Shown here: positions 26,948 through 35,850 of the stretch, in pieces
Layout of the letters: every line of letters begins with the position of its first letter
Position numbering within the stretch: position 1 is the first letter of the stretch
Origin: Bacteroidales bacterium UBA5433
GTDB taxonomy: Bacteria; Bacteroidota; Bacteroidia; Bacteroidales; UBA932
Length of the DNA: 64,000 bases
Direction: 5' to 3'
Assembly: GCA_002427525.1 (NCBI GenBank)
Contig: DIRP01000004.1
Span: 25,336-89,335, forward strand
Made by a program: the position numbers and the translations under genes
Notes under the pieces: model-generated
Seen by the model: only the letters and a program-made list of their open reading frames with translations
Databases searched by the model: none
What the model was told of the DNA's origin: nothing

Positions 26948-27775
26948 TTAATATATTCGGATGGGATTAGTATTGATATGTGTTTTGCGGACGTCAAAGG
27001 TAGGGATTTTTTTCTTAAGCTCGTTGCAGATTACTTCCAGTATTCCCGCCTCTGATTCGTAATGCCCTATGTCTGCAAGCATCAGCTGTGGAACGGTTTC
27101 AAAATATGCGTGGTAACTAAAATCGGCACTTACAAAAATCTGTGCACCTGACTCCAGTGCAAACGGAATAAGGGAAGAACCGCTTCCACCACAAAGTGCC
27201 ACCCTGGAAATACGCCGGTGATACATGTCCGAGGCCTTAAAATGCTTCAGACCGAATGCAGATTTAAGCAAAGAAAAGAAAGCCCCGGTGTCCATTTCTT
27301 CCGGAAGATCTCCCACAATACCTAATCCGCAGGCAGCTGTTCCTGAAATACCGGTTCCTCCGGCTTCCTGCTGCCTGCCGCATTCTTCGGGAGCAAGAAT
27401 AGACTTGTTTTTCAGCCCCAACGCCTCGGCCATAGCCCCGCTTACTCCGTCCATCACTTTGTCTGCATTGGTATGCATGCAATACAAAACCATATGATGA
27501 CGTACGGCTAAAGCTACGGTACGCTCCACGGGAGTAGCGTCTCTCAGGTGTTTTAATCCTTTGAAAATCAGGGGATGGTGAGAAATCACCATGTTAACTC
27601 CTTCAGAAACAGCTTCCTCAATTACCTCTTCTGTACAATCAAGACACACTACTGCACCGGTAACAGGTGTTTGCGAATTACCAATACACAACCCGGAATT
27701 GTCCCACGACTCTTGCAGTCCCGGAGGAGCCCACTGTTCAAGTATCTGAATAACATCGGCTGCTTTACGCTTCAT
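26948..27775 (-). CDS. Nif3-like dinuclear metal centre protein, short form
   Basis: A 275-residue Nif3/YbgI protein, a toroidal hexamer with two metal ions per subunit; biochemical role uncertain (GTP cyclohydrolase I type 2 annotations are not well supported). Metal ligands are visible: VISHHPLIF near residue 65, YCMHTNADKV near 99, and the C-terminal ADIGHYESEA near 240. Many Bacteroidota Nif3 proteins carry a PII-like insert of about 100 residues; here only a short Gly-rich loop sits in that region. The start overlaps the end of the MerR gene by four bases. Confidence 0.92.
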   Translation of the reverse strand: MKRKAADVIQILEQWAPPGLQESWDNSGLCIGNSQTPVTGAVVCLDCTEEVIEEAVSEGVNMVISHHPLIFKGLKHLRDATPVERTVALAVRHHMVLYCMHTNADKVMDGVSGAMAEALGLKNKSILAPEECGRQQEAGGTGISGTAACGLGIVGDLPEEMDTGAFFSLLKSAFGLKHFKASDMYHRRISRVALCGGSGSSLIPFALESGAQIFVSADFSYHAYFETVPQLMLADIGHYESEAGILEVICNELKKKIPTFDVRKTHINTNPIRIY

Positions 27776-28092
27776 TCCATCATGTCTTTTATTTCCGTAA
27801 GCTGGGACTTAATCCGGTCCAAAGATGCCAGGATATCTACCGTCTTGTCTTCCCCCTCCCTGTTATCGTGCATACGCCCCTTAGCTCCTTCCAATGTCAT
27901 GCCTCTGTCTTTAACCAAATGATGAATAATTTTGTAATTGGAAACATCTTCTGCAGTAAAAAGCCGGTTTCCTTTCTTGTTTCTTACGGGTTTGATGAAA
28001 TCGCTGAACTTCCCGGACCAAAAGCGTACAAGAGAAGTGTTTTCTCCCAGAATTTCAGCAACTTCACCAATACTATAGTACATTTTTTCCAT
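27772..28092 (-). CDS. MerR-family transcriptional regulator (DNA-binding domain only)
   Basis: A 106-residue protein. Residues 5-75 form a MerR-type winged helix: YYSIGEVAEILGENTSLVRFW, then KKGNRLFTAEDVSNYKIIHHLVKDRGMTLEGAKGRM. The rest is a short coiled-coil tail (ILASLDRIKSQLTEIKDMME). No effector domain or metal-binding Cys residues are present. In Bacteroidota this small MerR protein is commonly found next to M23 peptidases and Nif3. It lies four bases after an M23 peptidase gene. Its target is unknown. Confidence 0.9.
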   Translation of the reverse strand: MEKMYYSIGEVAEILGENTSLVRFWSGKFSDFIKPVRNKKGNRLFTAEDVSNYKIIHHLVKDRGMTLEGAKGRMHDNREGEDKTVDILASLDRIKSQLTEIKDMME

Positions 28093-28096
28093 ATGC

Positions 28097-29053
28097 TTAA
28101 TCTAAAGATTGACCTGTATTATTTGCCGTCAGCAAAATTTGATGGTAATCGTACGGCTGAACATCCATAAAAAAATAATGTACAGGATCCATAACCTGGT
28201 CACCCTGCCTTACTTCGTAGTGAAGATGCGGCATGAAGGACATCCCGGTGGACCCTATTCGTGCAACGACCATGCCTCGTTTTACATACTGCCCTTTCCT
28301 TACAAAAATGTCGCTCAAATGCGCATATACCGTAACATAGCCTCTGTAAGGATGTGCTATTTCTACCACATTCCCCCTTCCACGGGCAGAACGCGACACA
28401 TGCACAACCTGACCGTCTGCCGTTGCCAATACATCTGTACCGTGCCCGGCCAGAAAATCCATCCCCGTATGTTCCATTGGGATTTTATAAAAAGGATGGA
28501 TACGAAGCCCCACTGTTGCACCCATGGCTTCCATGGGAGGATCTCGTAAAGGAAAGACAGCCGGCAAGTACCTTAAGCTGTCCGTATTATCATAAACCTG
28601 ATTGCCTATTTCATAAAGTCCTCTTGTAACCAACGCCATTCGTTGTTCCAGGCTGCTGATTACAGAATCTGCATGGTAAGCCAATACAAAAGAATAATCC
28701 TCCATAAGACTTTGGTAATGTGTAATATCTGCACCTTCCGTCACCTCCAGCGGCGTTGAATGAAGTACGGCACCATAAATACCTTTGTCCCTTGTATCCA
28801 ATTCTTCAATAACCGTAGTAAGGTTTTTCATTTCCTTACTCAACCTTTCGTACTCACTTTGCATCAATTGAGTTTCCCGTTGCAGGTTTCTCTCTGCCGG
28901 AGAAAGAACAAACAACCCAAAAATCAGGTAATATATTACAGAAAGTACAACGCTACCCAGGAAAATCCATAAAAAGCGCTTTAATCTGATTTTAAAACCG
29001 GGACGCACTTTAATGAATTCCAGTTTTTCCTTGTTGAACTGGTAATGGCTCAT
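28097..29053 (-). CDS. M23 family peptidase, membrane-anchored (first of a tandem pair)
   Basis: A 318-residue protein with a cytoplasmic start, one transmembrane helix (FLWIFLGSVVLSVIYYLIFGLFVL, about residues 27-50), a coiled coil to about residue 95, and a C-terminal LytM/M23 domain at 190-290. The zinc-binding residues are intact: HTGMD (residues 193-197) and HLHYEV near 278, so it should be an active endopeptidase or hydrolase on peptidoglycan. It is paralogous to the gene immediately upstream, sharing layout. Gap to the MerR gene is four bases. Confidence 0.93.
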   Translation of the reverse strand: MSHYQFNKEKLEFIKVRPGFKIRLKRFLWIFLGSVVLSVIYYLIFGLFVLSPAERNLQRETQLMQSEYERLSKEMKNLTTVIEELDTRDKGIYGAVLHSTPLEVTEGADITHYQSLMEDYSFVLAYHADSVISSLEQRMALVTRGLYEIGNQVYDNTDSLRYLPAVFPLRDPPMEAMGATVGLRIHPFYKIPMEHTGMDFLAGHGTDVLATADGQVVHVSRSARGRGNVVEIAHPYRGYVTVYAHLSDIFVRKGQYVKRGMVVARIGSTGMSFMPHLHYEVRQGDQVMDPVHYFFMDVQPYDYHQILLTANNTGQSLD

Positions 29054-29062
29054 TGTTAGAAA

Positions 29063-30028
29063 TTATTGGCGTCCACCCAGGATTACCGCATGGTAATCAT
29101 CTGTTGCAATGTTGTTATTGAAATAATTGTAAGGATTAACAGGACGACCCATATAAATTACTTCATAATGCACATGAGGACCTGTAGATTTTCCTGTTGA
29201 ACCCAGCATGCCAATACATTCACCACGTTTAACCAGCTGGCCCTCATAAACCACAGCCTTGTTCAGGTGGGCATATCGTGTTTTATACCCAAATCCGTGG
29301 TCAATCATAATATAACGTCCATACCCGTTGTATTCGTAACGGATAGCTTCAATCTTTCCATCTCCCGTAGCATACACCGGAGAATTAAGGGCTCCTGTAA
29401 GATCAATACCTTCGTGCATGCGTATCCCGCCATAAATAGGATCTATTCTGTATCCAAAAGCACCTGACCACCTGAAATTTTTTGTATCCTCCGGCAGAGG
29501 CAATATAGACGGAATGCATTTTGCCACTTCTCCTGCCTGACCTGCAACTCGTTCCACATCATCAAAAGATTTGGACTGTATAAAGGCCTTTTTGATAATC
29601 TTATCAAACTGCAATGCTGTAGACAGCAGCAAATCCGCATTTTCTGAATATTCCAGATAAGGATAGCGGTTGGAACCTCCAAACCCCGCATCTCTGACTT
29701 CGGGCGGAATTTGTTCCATCCCAAACATGTTTCTGTAAATCATGTTATCCCGGACCTGCAAAACCTCCAATTTTTTTTCCGACTGTTCCAGTTTTTTCCC
29801 TATTAATTCCAGATTGGACAGAGCTTCCTTATATTCCCGTTCCAGACGGAGGGTTTTGGGTGTTTTTAATTTCAGTCCTTCTGTGTAGAGCATATAGTAC
29901 CCAATGGCAACTACAATACTTATTGGCAGGACAATAAGCACCCGTAATAAAGACAAACGCAAACTGGGCTTCTGAAGCTCATAAGACAATGTTCCGGGAT
30001 TGTATTTATATCTTCTTTTTCCTGCCAT
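29063..30028 (-). CDS. M23 family peptidase, membrane-anchored (second of a tandem pair)
   Basis: A 321-residue protein from the ATG at 30028 (MAGKRRYKYNPGTLSYELQ); an ATG at 30043 and a TTG at 30058 are also in frame, but the TTG lies inside the promoter box. One transmembrane helix (LRVLIVLPISIVVAIGYYML) is at residues about 28-48, then a coiled coil and a LytM/M23 domain with HEGID near residue 205 and HVHYEV near 287, so zinc ligands are intact. It is the first gene of the long minus-strand run and diverges from alaS. Confidence 0.93.
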   Translation of the reverse strand: MAGKRRYKYNPGTLSYELQKPSLRLSLLRVLIVLPISIVVAIGYYMLYTEGLKLKTPKTLRLEREYKEALSNLELIGKKLEQSEKKLEVLQVRDNMIYRNMFGMEQIPPEVRDAGFGGSNRYPYLEYSENADLLLSTALQFDKIIKKAFIQSKSFDDVERVAGQAGEVAKCIPSILPLPEDTKNFRWSGAFGYRIDPIYGGIRMHEGIDLTGALNSPVYATGDGKIEAIRYEYNGYGRYIMIDHGFGYKTRYAHLNKAVVYEGQLVKRGECIGMLGSTGKSTGPHVHYEVIYMGRPVNPYNYFNNNIATDDYHAVILGGRQ

Positions 30029-30055
30029 GCAGTTTATTAACATGTTATTAACGTA

Positions 30056-30063
30056 CAAAGATA
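30056..30063 (-). promoter_or_regulatory. -7 promoter element of the M23/MerR/Nif3 run
   Basis: TATCTTTG on the minus strand, a perfect match to TAnnTTTG, 28 bases before the ATG at 30028. It excludes the TTG at 30058 as a start codon. No -33 TTTG is present at the expected spacing. Confidence 0.6.
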
Positions 30064-30085
30064 AATAATTTTCGTAAAAATGCGG

Positions 30086-30093
30086 TATATTTG
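30086..30093 (+). promoter_or_regulatory. -7 promoter element of alaS
   Basis: TATATTTG matches TAnnTTTG, 14 bases before the first of three consecutive ATG codons at 30107. It lies inside a longer possible frame from 30080, which is therefore not the start. Confidence 0.6.
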
Positions 30094-30106
30094 TCCGTTA
30101 AATAAG

Positions 30107-32725
30107 ATGATGATGACCTTTAGCAATATACGAAAAATATTTTTAGATTTTTTTGACAGCAAGGGACACACCCTGGTCCCCTCCGCTCCTATGGTAATAA
30201 AAAACGACCCAACCCTGATGTTTACCAATGCGGGCATGAACCAATTTAAGGACTTATTTCTGGGAAACCAACCGGTAACATACAAGCGGGTAGCCAACTC
30301 ACAAAAATGCCTGCGCGTGAGCGGCAAGCATAACGACCTGGAAGAAGTGGGGCACGATACATACCACCACACCATGTTTGAAATGCTGGGCAACTGGAGC
30401 TTTGGAGATTATTTCAAAAAAGAAGCCATTGCCTGGGCCTGGGAGCTGCTTTCGGAGGGGTACCATCTGGACACCGACAGGTTGTATGCCACTGTTTTTG
30501 AAGGCTCTCAAGAAGAAGGGCTGGAGCCTGACCGGGAATCTTACTCCTACTGGAAACAGTACCTCCCGGAAGACCGCATCTTGTTTGGAAATAAAAAAGA
30601 CAACTTCTGGGAAATGGGAGATACAGGTCCCTGCGGCCCGTGCAGCGAAGTCCACATAGACTTGCGACCGGATTCGGAACGAGCCAAAGTACAAGGAGCT
30701 TCCCTGGTAAACAAAGACCACCCTTTGGTAGTGGAATTGTGGAATCTGGTTTTTATTCAATACAACAGAAAAGCAGACACGTCTTTGGAACAGCTCCCAC
30801 AATGCCATGTAGACACAGGTATGGGGCTGGAACGTCTATGCATGGCTATTCAGGGAAAACAGAGTACGTACGATACAGACTTATTCTGCAACTTAATTCA
30901 GGCAACCGGCCGCCTGTGTGGAAAAGAGTACGGAACAGACAACAAGACAGACATTGCCCTGCGGGTAATTGCAGACCACCTGAGGGCCATATGCTTTTCC
31001 ATCGCAGACGGACAGTTGCCCTCCAACGTAAAAGCAGGATATGTTATCAGACGTATCCTGCGCCGTGCTGTCAGGTATGGCTACACATTCCTGGAATTCC
31101 GTCAGCCCTTCCTGTGCCACCTGGTCCCGGCTCTTGTTCAGGAAATGGGAGAAGCCTTCCCGGAACTTGTCCGGGAACAGAAGCTCATATACAACATCAT
31201 TCATCAGGAAGAAGAAGCCTTTCTACGTACCCTGGAAAAAGGCATACACCTGTTTGAACAATTTTCCCGGGATAACAACAAGGAATTCAGCGGAAAAGAT
31301 GCATTTCTATTGTACGACACGTACGGTTTCCCCCTTGATCTGACCATCCTTATGGCAAAAGAAAAAGGGTTGGCCGTCAACACAAAAGATTTTGAAGAAG
31401 CCTTGGAAAAACAAAAAGAAAGAGCCCGCCGTGCCACCCTGACAAAAGAAGGCGACTGGACAGAGTTGCATCCTTTCTCAGAACCCGTTTTTCTTGGCTA
31501 CGAAACAACGCATACAGACGCCCGTATTTTACGTTACCGTAAGGTTCTTGCCAAAAACAAAGAATTTTGGCAAATTGTACTGGACCGAACCCCTTTTTAC
31601 GCAGAAAGCGGCGGACAAACCGGCGATTCCGGCTATTTAAAAAATGCCTTGGGTGAGGTAATACGCATTACAGATACCATCAAAGAAAACAACCTTATCC
31701 TGCACATAGCCGCAACCATTCCGGAAAATCCGGAAGTTGTATTCCAGGCCGTAGTAGATGAAGACCGCCGCAAACGTATTGCCGGCAACCATACTGCCAC
31801 ACACCTGTTGCACCATGCCTTGCGCCGGGTACTGGGTTCCCATATAGAACAAAAAGGATCCCACGTATCTGCAGAGGCTCTCCGCTTTGACTTTTCCCAT
31901 TTCAACCGCCTGACCCCGGAAGAAATAAGAAAAGTTGAACGTATGGTCAATGAAATGATCCGGAGAAACACATCGCGTGATACCCTGGACAACCTAACTC
32001 CGGAACAAGCAAGTTCCATGGGAGCTATAGCGCTTTTTGGAGAAAAATACGGAGAAAAAGTACGGGTTATAAAATTTGGAGACTCTCTGGAACTCTGTGG
32101 GGGAACCCATGCAGAAGCTACAGGCAGCATTGGTTTTTTTAAGATTGTAAGTGAAGGTGCCATCGCAGCCGGTGTTCGCAGGATAGAGGCCATCACAGGC
32201 ATTGCTGCAGAATCTAAGGTAGAGGAAATGGAGACCATCTTGTCCGGTGTTAAAACCCTGATGAATGACAACCCGGACATTCTTGCCGCACTACATAAAA
32301 CAATTCAGGAAAACGAACAACTGCGGAAAGCCATGGAAGAAAACAAGCGCGAGCGCGCGGTTGCTCTCCGCAAAACCCTTTGGGAACAACGAAAAAATCT
32401 AAACGGCATCCAATTTGTAACACTTACAGGTGTATCCCTCCCGGAAATAGTAAAAGAAATGGCCTTTTCTTTCCGACAGGAAGATTCAGCCAATACAGCT
32501 TTTGCCGCAGCCTATGAACATAAGGGCAAGGCCAACCTGGCTTTATTTCTTTCCCGGGATCTGGTAGATGCCGGCTTCAACGCCGGTACCATAATCCGCG
32601 ACGTCTCCCACCATATTGAAGGACGAGGCGGAGGACAGAATTTTTACGCTTCTGCAGGAGGTACAAACACAGATGGCCTGCTGGCCGCCCTGGACGCCAT
32701 TGCCCGTGCATTAAAGAACCCTTAA
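30107..32725 (+). CDS. alaS: Alanyl-tRNA synthetase
   Basis: An 872-residue class II synthetase. The aminoacylation core is at the N-terminus: IRKIFLDFFDSKGHTLVPSA, then motif 2 around LRVSGKHNDLEEVG near residue 72 and GDTGPCGPCSEVHID near 170. The editing domain has the HTATHLLHHALR zinc motif near 563 and CGGTHAEATGSIGFF near 662. The C-Ala domain closes with RGGGQNFYASAGG near 845. Three consecutive in-frame ATG codons (30107, 30110, 30113) could start it; the promoter box rules out anything earlier. Confidence 0.98.
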   Translation: MMMTFSNIRKIFLDFFDSKGHTLVPSAPMVIKNDPTLMFTNAGMNQFKDLFLGNQPVTYKRVANSQKCLRVSGKHNDLEEVGHDTYHHTMFEMLGNWSFGDYFKKEAIAWAWELLSEGYHLDTDRLYATVFEGSQEEGLEPDRESYSYWKQYLPEDRILFGNKKDNFWEMGDTGPCGPCSEVHIDLRPDSERAKVQGASLVNKDHPLVVELWNLVFIQYNRKADTSLEQLPQCHVDTGMGLERLCMAIQGKQSTYDTDLFCNLIQATGRLCGKEYGTDNKTDIALRVIADHLRAICFSIADGQLPSNVKAGYVIRRILRRAVRYGYTFLEFRQPFLCHLVPALVQEMGEAFPELVREQKLIYNIIHQEEEAFLRTLEKGIHLFEQFSRDNNKEFSGKDAFLLYDTYGFPLDLTILMAKEKGLAVNTKDFEEALEKQKERARRATLTKEGDWTELHPFSEPVFLGYETTHTDARILRYRKVLAKNKEFWQIVLDRTPFYAESGGQTGDSGYLKNALGEVIRITDTIKENNLILHIAATIPENPEVVFQAVVDEDRRKRIAGNHTATHLLHHALRRVLGSHIEQKGSHVSAEALRFDFSHFNRLTPEEIRKVERMVNEMIRRNTSRDTLDNLTPEQASSMGAIALFGEKYGEKVRVIKFGDSLELCGGTHAEATGSIGFFKIVSEGAIAAGVRRIEAITGIAAESKVEEMETILSGVKTLMNDNPDILAALHKTIQENEQLRKAMEENKRERAVALRKTLWEQRKNLNGIQFVTLTGVSLPEIVKEMAFSFRQEDSANTAFAAAYEHKGKANLALFLSRDLVDAGFNAGTIIRDVSHHIEGRGGGQNFYASAGGTNTDGLLAALDAIARALKNP

Positions 32726-32736
32726 CGTTTTTGCAG

Positions 32737-34188
32737 GTGAAGATATTTGACCGTTTCCTTGTCCGCTCGTTTCTGGGCCCGTTGTTTCTGACAATATTCA
32801 TAGTACTTTTTGTACTGGTGTTGCAGTTCCTCTGGGTTTATATAGACGAGTTGGTAGGAAAAGGTCTGGGCTTAAAAGTAATTCTGGAATTTCTCTTCTG
32901 GGGTACCTGTACTGTAATTCCCATGGCACTTCCCCTGGCCACCCTGCTGGCTTCTATCATGACTATGGGCAATATGGGAGAATTCAACGAACTGCTGGCC
33001 ATGAAAGCAGCAGGCATTCCGCTGCTCCGCATCATGCGCCCGCTCATCATCCTGTCTTTTGTCATATCCATTTCCGCTTTCTTTGCTGCCAACGACCTCA
33101 TGCCCTTAGCTTATAAAAATATATTTGCTTTACGGGATGACATCTCGCGCACCAAAGAAGAGATACGCATTCCCACAGAAATTTTCTACAACGGCATTGA
33201 CAACTACAGCCTGAGGATAGACAGCCGTGACAAGAACACCGATATGTTATATGATATCATGGTGTATAACCACAGTACCAGGAGAGGCAACAACAGCGTA
33301 ACCCTGGCAGACTCGGGGACCATCCGGCTTACAGAAGACAAAAAGAATATCATCTTTACCTTGTTCAGCGGAGAGAGCTACGAAGAAGGAAACAGACAAT
33401 CCGTTGCCGACACCTCTTTCCCTTTGCAGCATCTTATTTTTGACAGACAAGACATTGTTATAGAACTAACCAATTATGCCTTCCAAAGAAGGGATGGGGA
33501 CCGTTTTGGAAGCGACGTCATGGCACAGGGATTAAGCAGCCTGGGGCACCGACGCGATTCCCTGGACTCTTTGTACTCAATTTCACTGGCACAGTTCCAA
33601 AAGCGGCTCTTTGTTACGGGAGGTCTGTCTTATATTCGCCAACTGGACACAGCAAACAAACAGGAATACAAAGGATATTTTCCACAAGAACTGCTATATG
33701 TCCCGGAAGAAAGCGCACAATTCCCTGACCTGATCAACCGGTCCATTGGGAAAACAGACCAACTGACAAACCAGGTAGAAAACTACATGATAGAAGAAAT
33801 CCAAATTCACCTGCCTTTACGTAGAACCCAGGTAGAATGGTTCCGGAAGTTTACGGTAGCGTTTGCCTGTTTTATTTTTTTCTTTATCGGAGCCCCTCTG
33901 GGAGCCATCATCCGTAAAGGAGGTCTGGGAACACCGGTAATTGTTTCTATGTTATTCTTCGTTGTTTATTACGTAATAGATATTTCAGGAAAAAAATTGG
34001 CCACAGACGGCTCTGTTTCTGCTTTTATGGGAACATTTATTTCTGCCATGATCCTGCTTCCCCTCGGTATTTTTCTCACCTACAAAGCCACTACAGATTC
34101 TGCCTTGTTCAACAAAGATGCGTACCTTCTTCTTTTTAAGAAAGTAAAAAAATTACTGCCCGGACACCATGCAGACAAAGAAGAATAA
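32737..34188 (+). CDS. LptF/LptG-family permease (longer paralogue)
   Basis: A 483-residue inner-membrane protein of the YjgP/YjgQ family, the permease part of the LptBFG transporter that extracts lipopolysaccharide from the inner membrane. Three hydrophobic segments lie in residues 1-120 (FLVRSFLGPLFLTIFIVLFVL at the start), a periplasmic beta-jellyroll domain occupies about 125-360, and three more segments end the protein. The likely start is GTG at 32737 (MKIFDRFLVRSF); a TTG two codons earlier is possible. It overlaps fmt by 20 bases. A second member of the family is at 42950-44053, so the two could form the heterodimer. Confidence 0.9.
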   Translation: MKIFDRFLVRSFLGPLFLTIFIVLFVLVLQFLWVYIDELVGKGLGLKVILEFLFWGTCTVIPMALPLATLLASIMTMGNMGEFNELLAMKAAGIPLLRIMRPLIILSFVISISAFFAANDLMPLAYKNIFALRDDISRTKEEIRIPTEIFYNGIDNYSLRIDSRDKNTDMLYDIMVYNHSTRRGNNSVTLADSGTIRLTEDKKNIIFTLFSGESYEEGNRQSVADTSFPLQHLIFDRQDIVIELTNYAFQRRDGDRFGSDVMAQGLSSLGHRRDSLDSLYSISLAQFQKRLFVTGGLSYIRQLDTANKQEYKGYFPQELLYVPEESAQFPDLINRSIGKTDQLTNQVENYMIEEIQIHLPLRRTQVEWFRKFTVAFACFIFFFIGAPLGAIIRKGGLGTPVIVSMLFFVVYYVIDISGKKLATDGSVSAFMGTFISAMILLPLGIFLTYKATTDSALFNKDAYLLLFKKVKKLLPGHHADKEE

Positions 34189-35167
34189 TATCCCCGCCAT
34201 TACTAACAAAACCCCTGTGGTTTTTATGGGAACTCCTCCATTTGCGGCCGGAGTCCTCTCCTTTCTCATCCAAAGAGGTTACCCGGTAAAAGGAGTCGTT
34301 ACAGCTCCCGACCGACCGGCCGGAAGGGGGCTTGCTCAACGTCCTTCTGCTGTAAAAACTACAGCACAAGAACACAACCTTCCCATACTACAGCCGGAAT
34401 CGTTACAAGATCCGGAGTTTTTAGAATCCCTGGCCCTGTGGCAGGCCCCCTTATTCGTGGTGGTTGCCTTTCGGATGCTTCCCCGCCAGGTATGGGAAAT
34501 GCCCCCGTTGGGCTGTTTTAACCTGCATGCATCCCTGCTGCCGCAATACCGCGGAGCCGCCCCCATCAACCATGCCCTTATTAACGGAGAAACTGAAACA
34601 GGATTGACCACATTCCTCATTGACGACCAAATTGATACAGGGGCCCTGCTACTGCAAAAAGTCCTCTCCATAGCAAATACAGATGATGCAGGAACACTCC
34701 ACAACAAAATGCTGGAAGCGGCAGGTCCGCTTATAGCTCAAACCATTGACGGACTCCGGGCTGGAAATCTGCAAGCTATACCCCAGCCGGACGTACCGGC
34801 AGAAAATCTAAAACCTGCACCGAAAATCACGCGGGAAACCTGCCGGATAAACTGGAACTGCAGCCCTACCCGGATTGTAAACCTTGTCCGGGGACTAAGC
34901 CCCGCACCCTGCGCTTTTTCCACCCTGGACAATAACGGAAAACAGGTAGATGTAAAAATATGCCTGGCCCGGGCAGAACATACCGCCTGTATGCAGGAAC
35001 CCGGAACAGTTGCAACCGATAAAAAGAAAACCTTCAAAATAGCCTGCAAAGGAGGCTACGTTCATATCCTGGAACTGCAGGTTCCCGGTAAAAAACGTAT
35101 GAAAACAGAGGCGTTTCTGGCAGGATTCAGAGAAGAAGGTCCTCTCCTATTCCAAAACCCGTTATGA
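34169..35167 (+). CDS. fmt: Methionyl-tRNA formyltransferase
   Basis: A 332-residue enzyme transferring a formyl group from 10-formyl-THF to initiator Met-tRNA. VVFMGTPPFAAGVLSFL near residue 16 starts the Rossmann domain. The catalytic region FNLHASLLPQYRGAAPINHAL near residue 115 carries the active-site Asn-His pair and the SLLPxxRG signature; the Asp of FLIDDQIDTGALL near 150 completes the triad. The C-terminal OB-like domain binds tRNA. Its start lies in the end of the LptF-like gene and its stop overlaps the next ATG (ATGA). Confidence 0.96.
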   Translation: MQTKKNNIPAITNKTPVVFMGTPPFAAGVLSFLIQRGYPVKGVVTAPDRPAGRGLAQRPSAVKTTAQEHNLPILQPESLQDPEFLESLALWQAPLFVVVAFRMLPRQVWEMPPLGCFNLHASLLPQYRGAAPINHALINGETETGLTTFLIDDQIDTGALLLQKVLSIANTDDAGTLHNKMLEAAGPLIAQTIDGLRAGNLQAIPQPDVPAENLKPAPKITRETCRINWNCSPTRIVNLVRGLSPAPCAFSTLDNNGKQVDVKICLARAEHTACMQEPGTVATDKKKTFKIACKGGYVHILELQVPGKKRMKTEAFLAGFREEGPLLFQNPL

Positions 35168-35850
35168 AAGAAGTTGTCATACTGGCACAAGGAGCGTATC
35201 CAACCCATCCGTACCCGTTGCAGCTGCTGCACACGGCTAAAATTCTTATCTGTACGGACGGAGCCGTCAATTTGTTACAGGGAAGGGAGCCGGACATAAT
35301 TGTAGGGGACATGGATTCGTTATCTGAAGAACTGAAAATTAAATTCAAGTCCCGGCTGATTAAAGATACCTGCACAGAAACCAACGACCTGACAAAAGCC
35401 GTTACCTACTGCTACAAACAAGGCATACGCGACGCCACCATTCTGGGAGCTACCGGTCTTAGGGAAGACCACACCCTGGGGAATATCTCCCTGCTGGGTA
35501 CCTACGCCCAACTTTTAAATACTGTCCGTATGGTCACAGACCACGGAATTTTCTACGTATTTGCCGCAACCGACGAACCGCTACAAACAAAAAGTAACCA
35601 TACCAAGGTATCTGTTCCCTGTACACCGGGAACACCTGTATCTTTTTTTGCACTGAATCCCGCCATGAAATTACGTGCAAAAGGCGTAGCCTATCCGGTA
35701 GAAGATGTAGTTTTTGATGCCTGGTGGAAAGCTACCCTGAACACATGCACGACCGACTGCCTGCAGTTGGAATTTGCCAACGGGCCGTTGCTTGTTTTCC
35801 TGCCTTTTTTACCTGGAGGGCAAGCCGGGGCATTCGGGCAATGTTACTGA
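35164..35850 (+). CDS. Thiamine diphosphokinase
   Basis: A 228-residue cytoplasmic enzyme converting thiamine plus ATP to thiamine diphosphate. Motifs of the family are visible: ICTDGAVNLL near residue 30, DIIVGDMDSLS near 45, TETNDLTKAVTYC near 72 and TILGATGLREDHTLGN near 95. The C-terminal beta domain that holds thiamine covers residues about 150-220. It overlaps fmt by four bases and converges with the DUF4249 gene, sharing 42 bases at the 3' end. Confidence 0.93.
   Translation: MKEVVILAQGAYPTHPYPLQLLHTAKILICTDGAVNLLQGREPDIIVGDMDSLSEELKIKFKSRLIKDTCTETNDLTKAVTYCYKQGIRDATILGATGLREDHTLGNISLLGTYAQLLNTVRMVTDHGIFYVFAATDEPLQTKSNHTKVSVPCTPGTPVSFFALNPAMKLRAKGVAYPVEDVVFDAWWKATLNTCTTDCLQLEFANGPLLVFLPFLPGGQAGAFGQCY

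Noticed and set aside
30058..30080. Longer N-termini for the M23 peptidase (TTG 30058) and alaS (30080)
   Set aside because: Both upstream starts fall within or before the -7 boxes, so they would not be in the mRNA.
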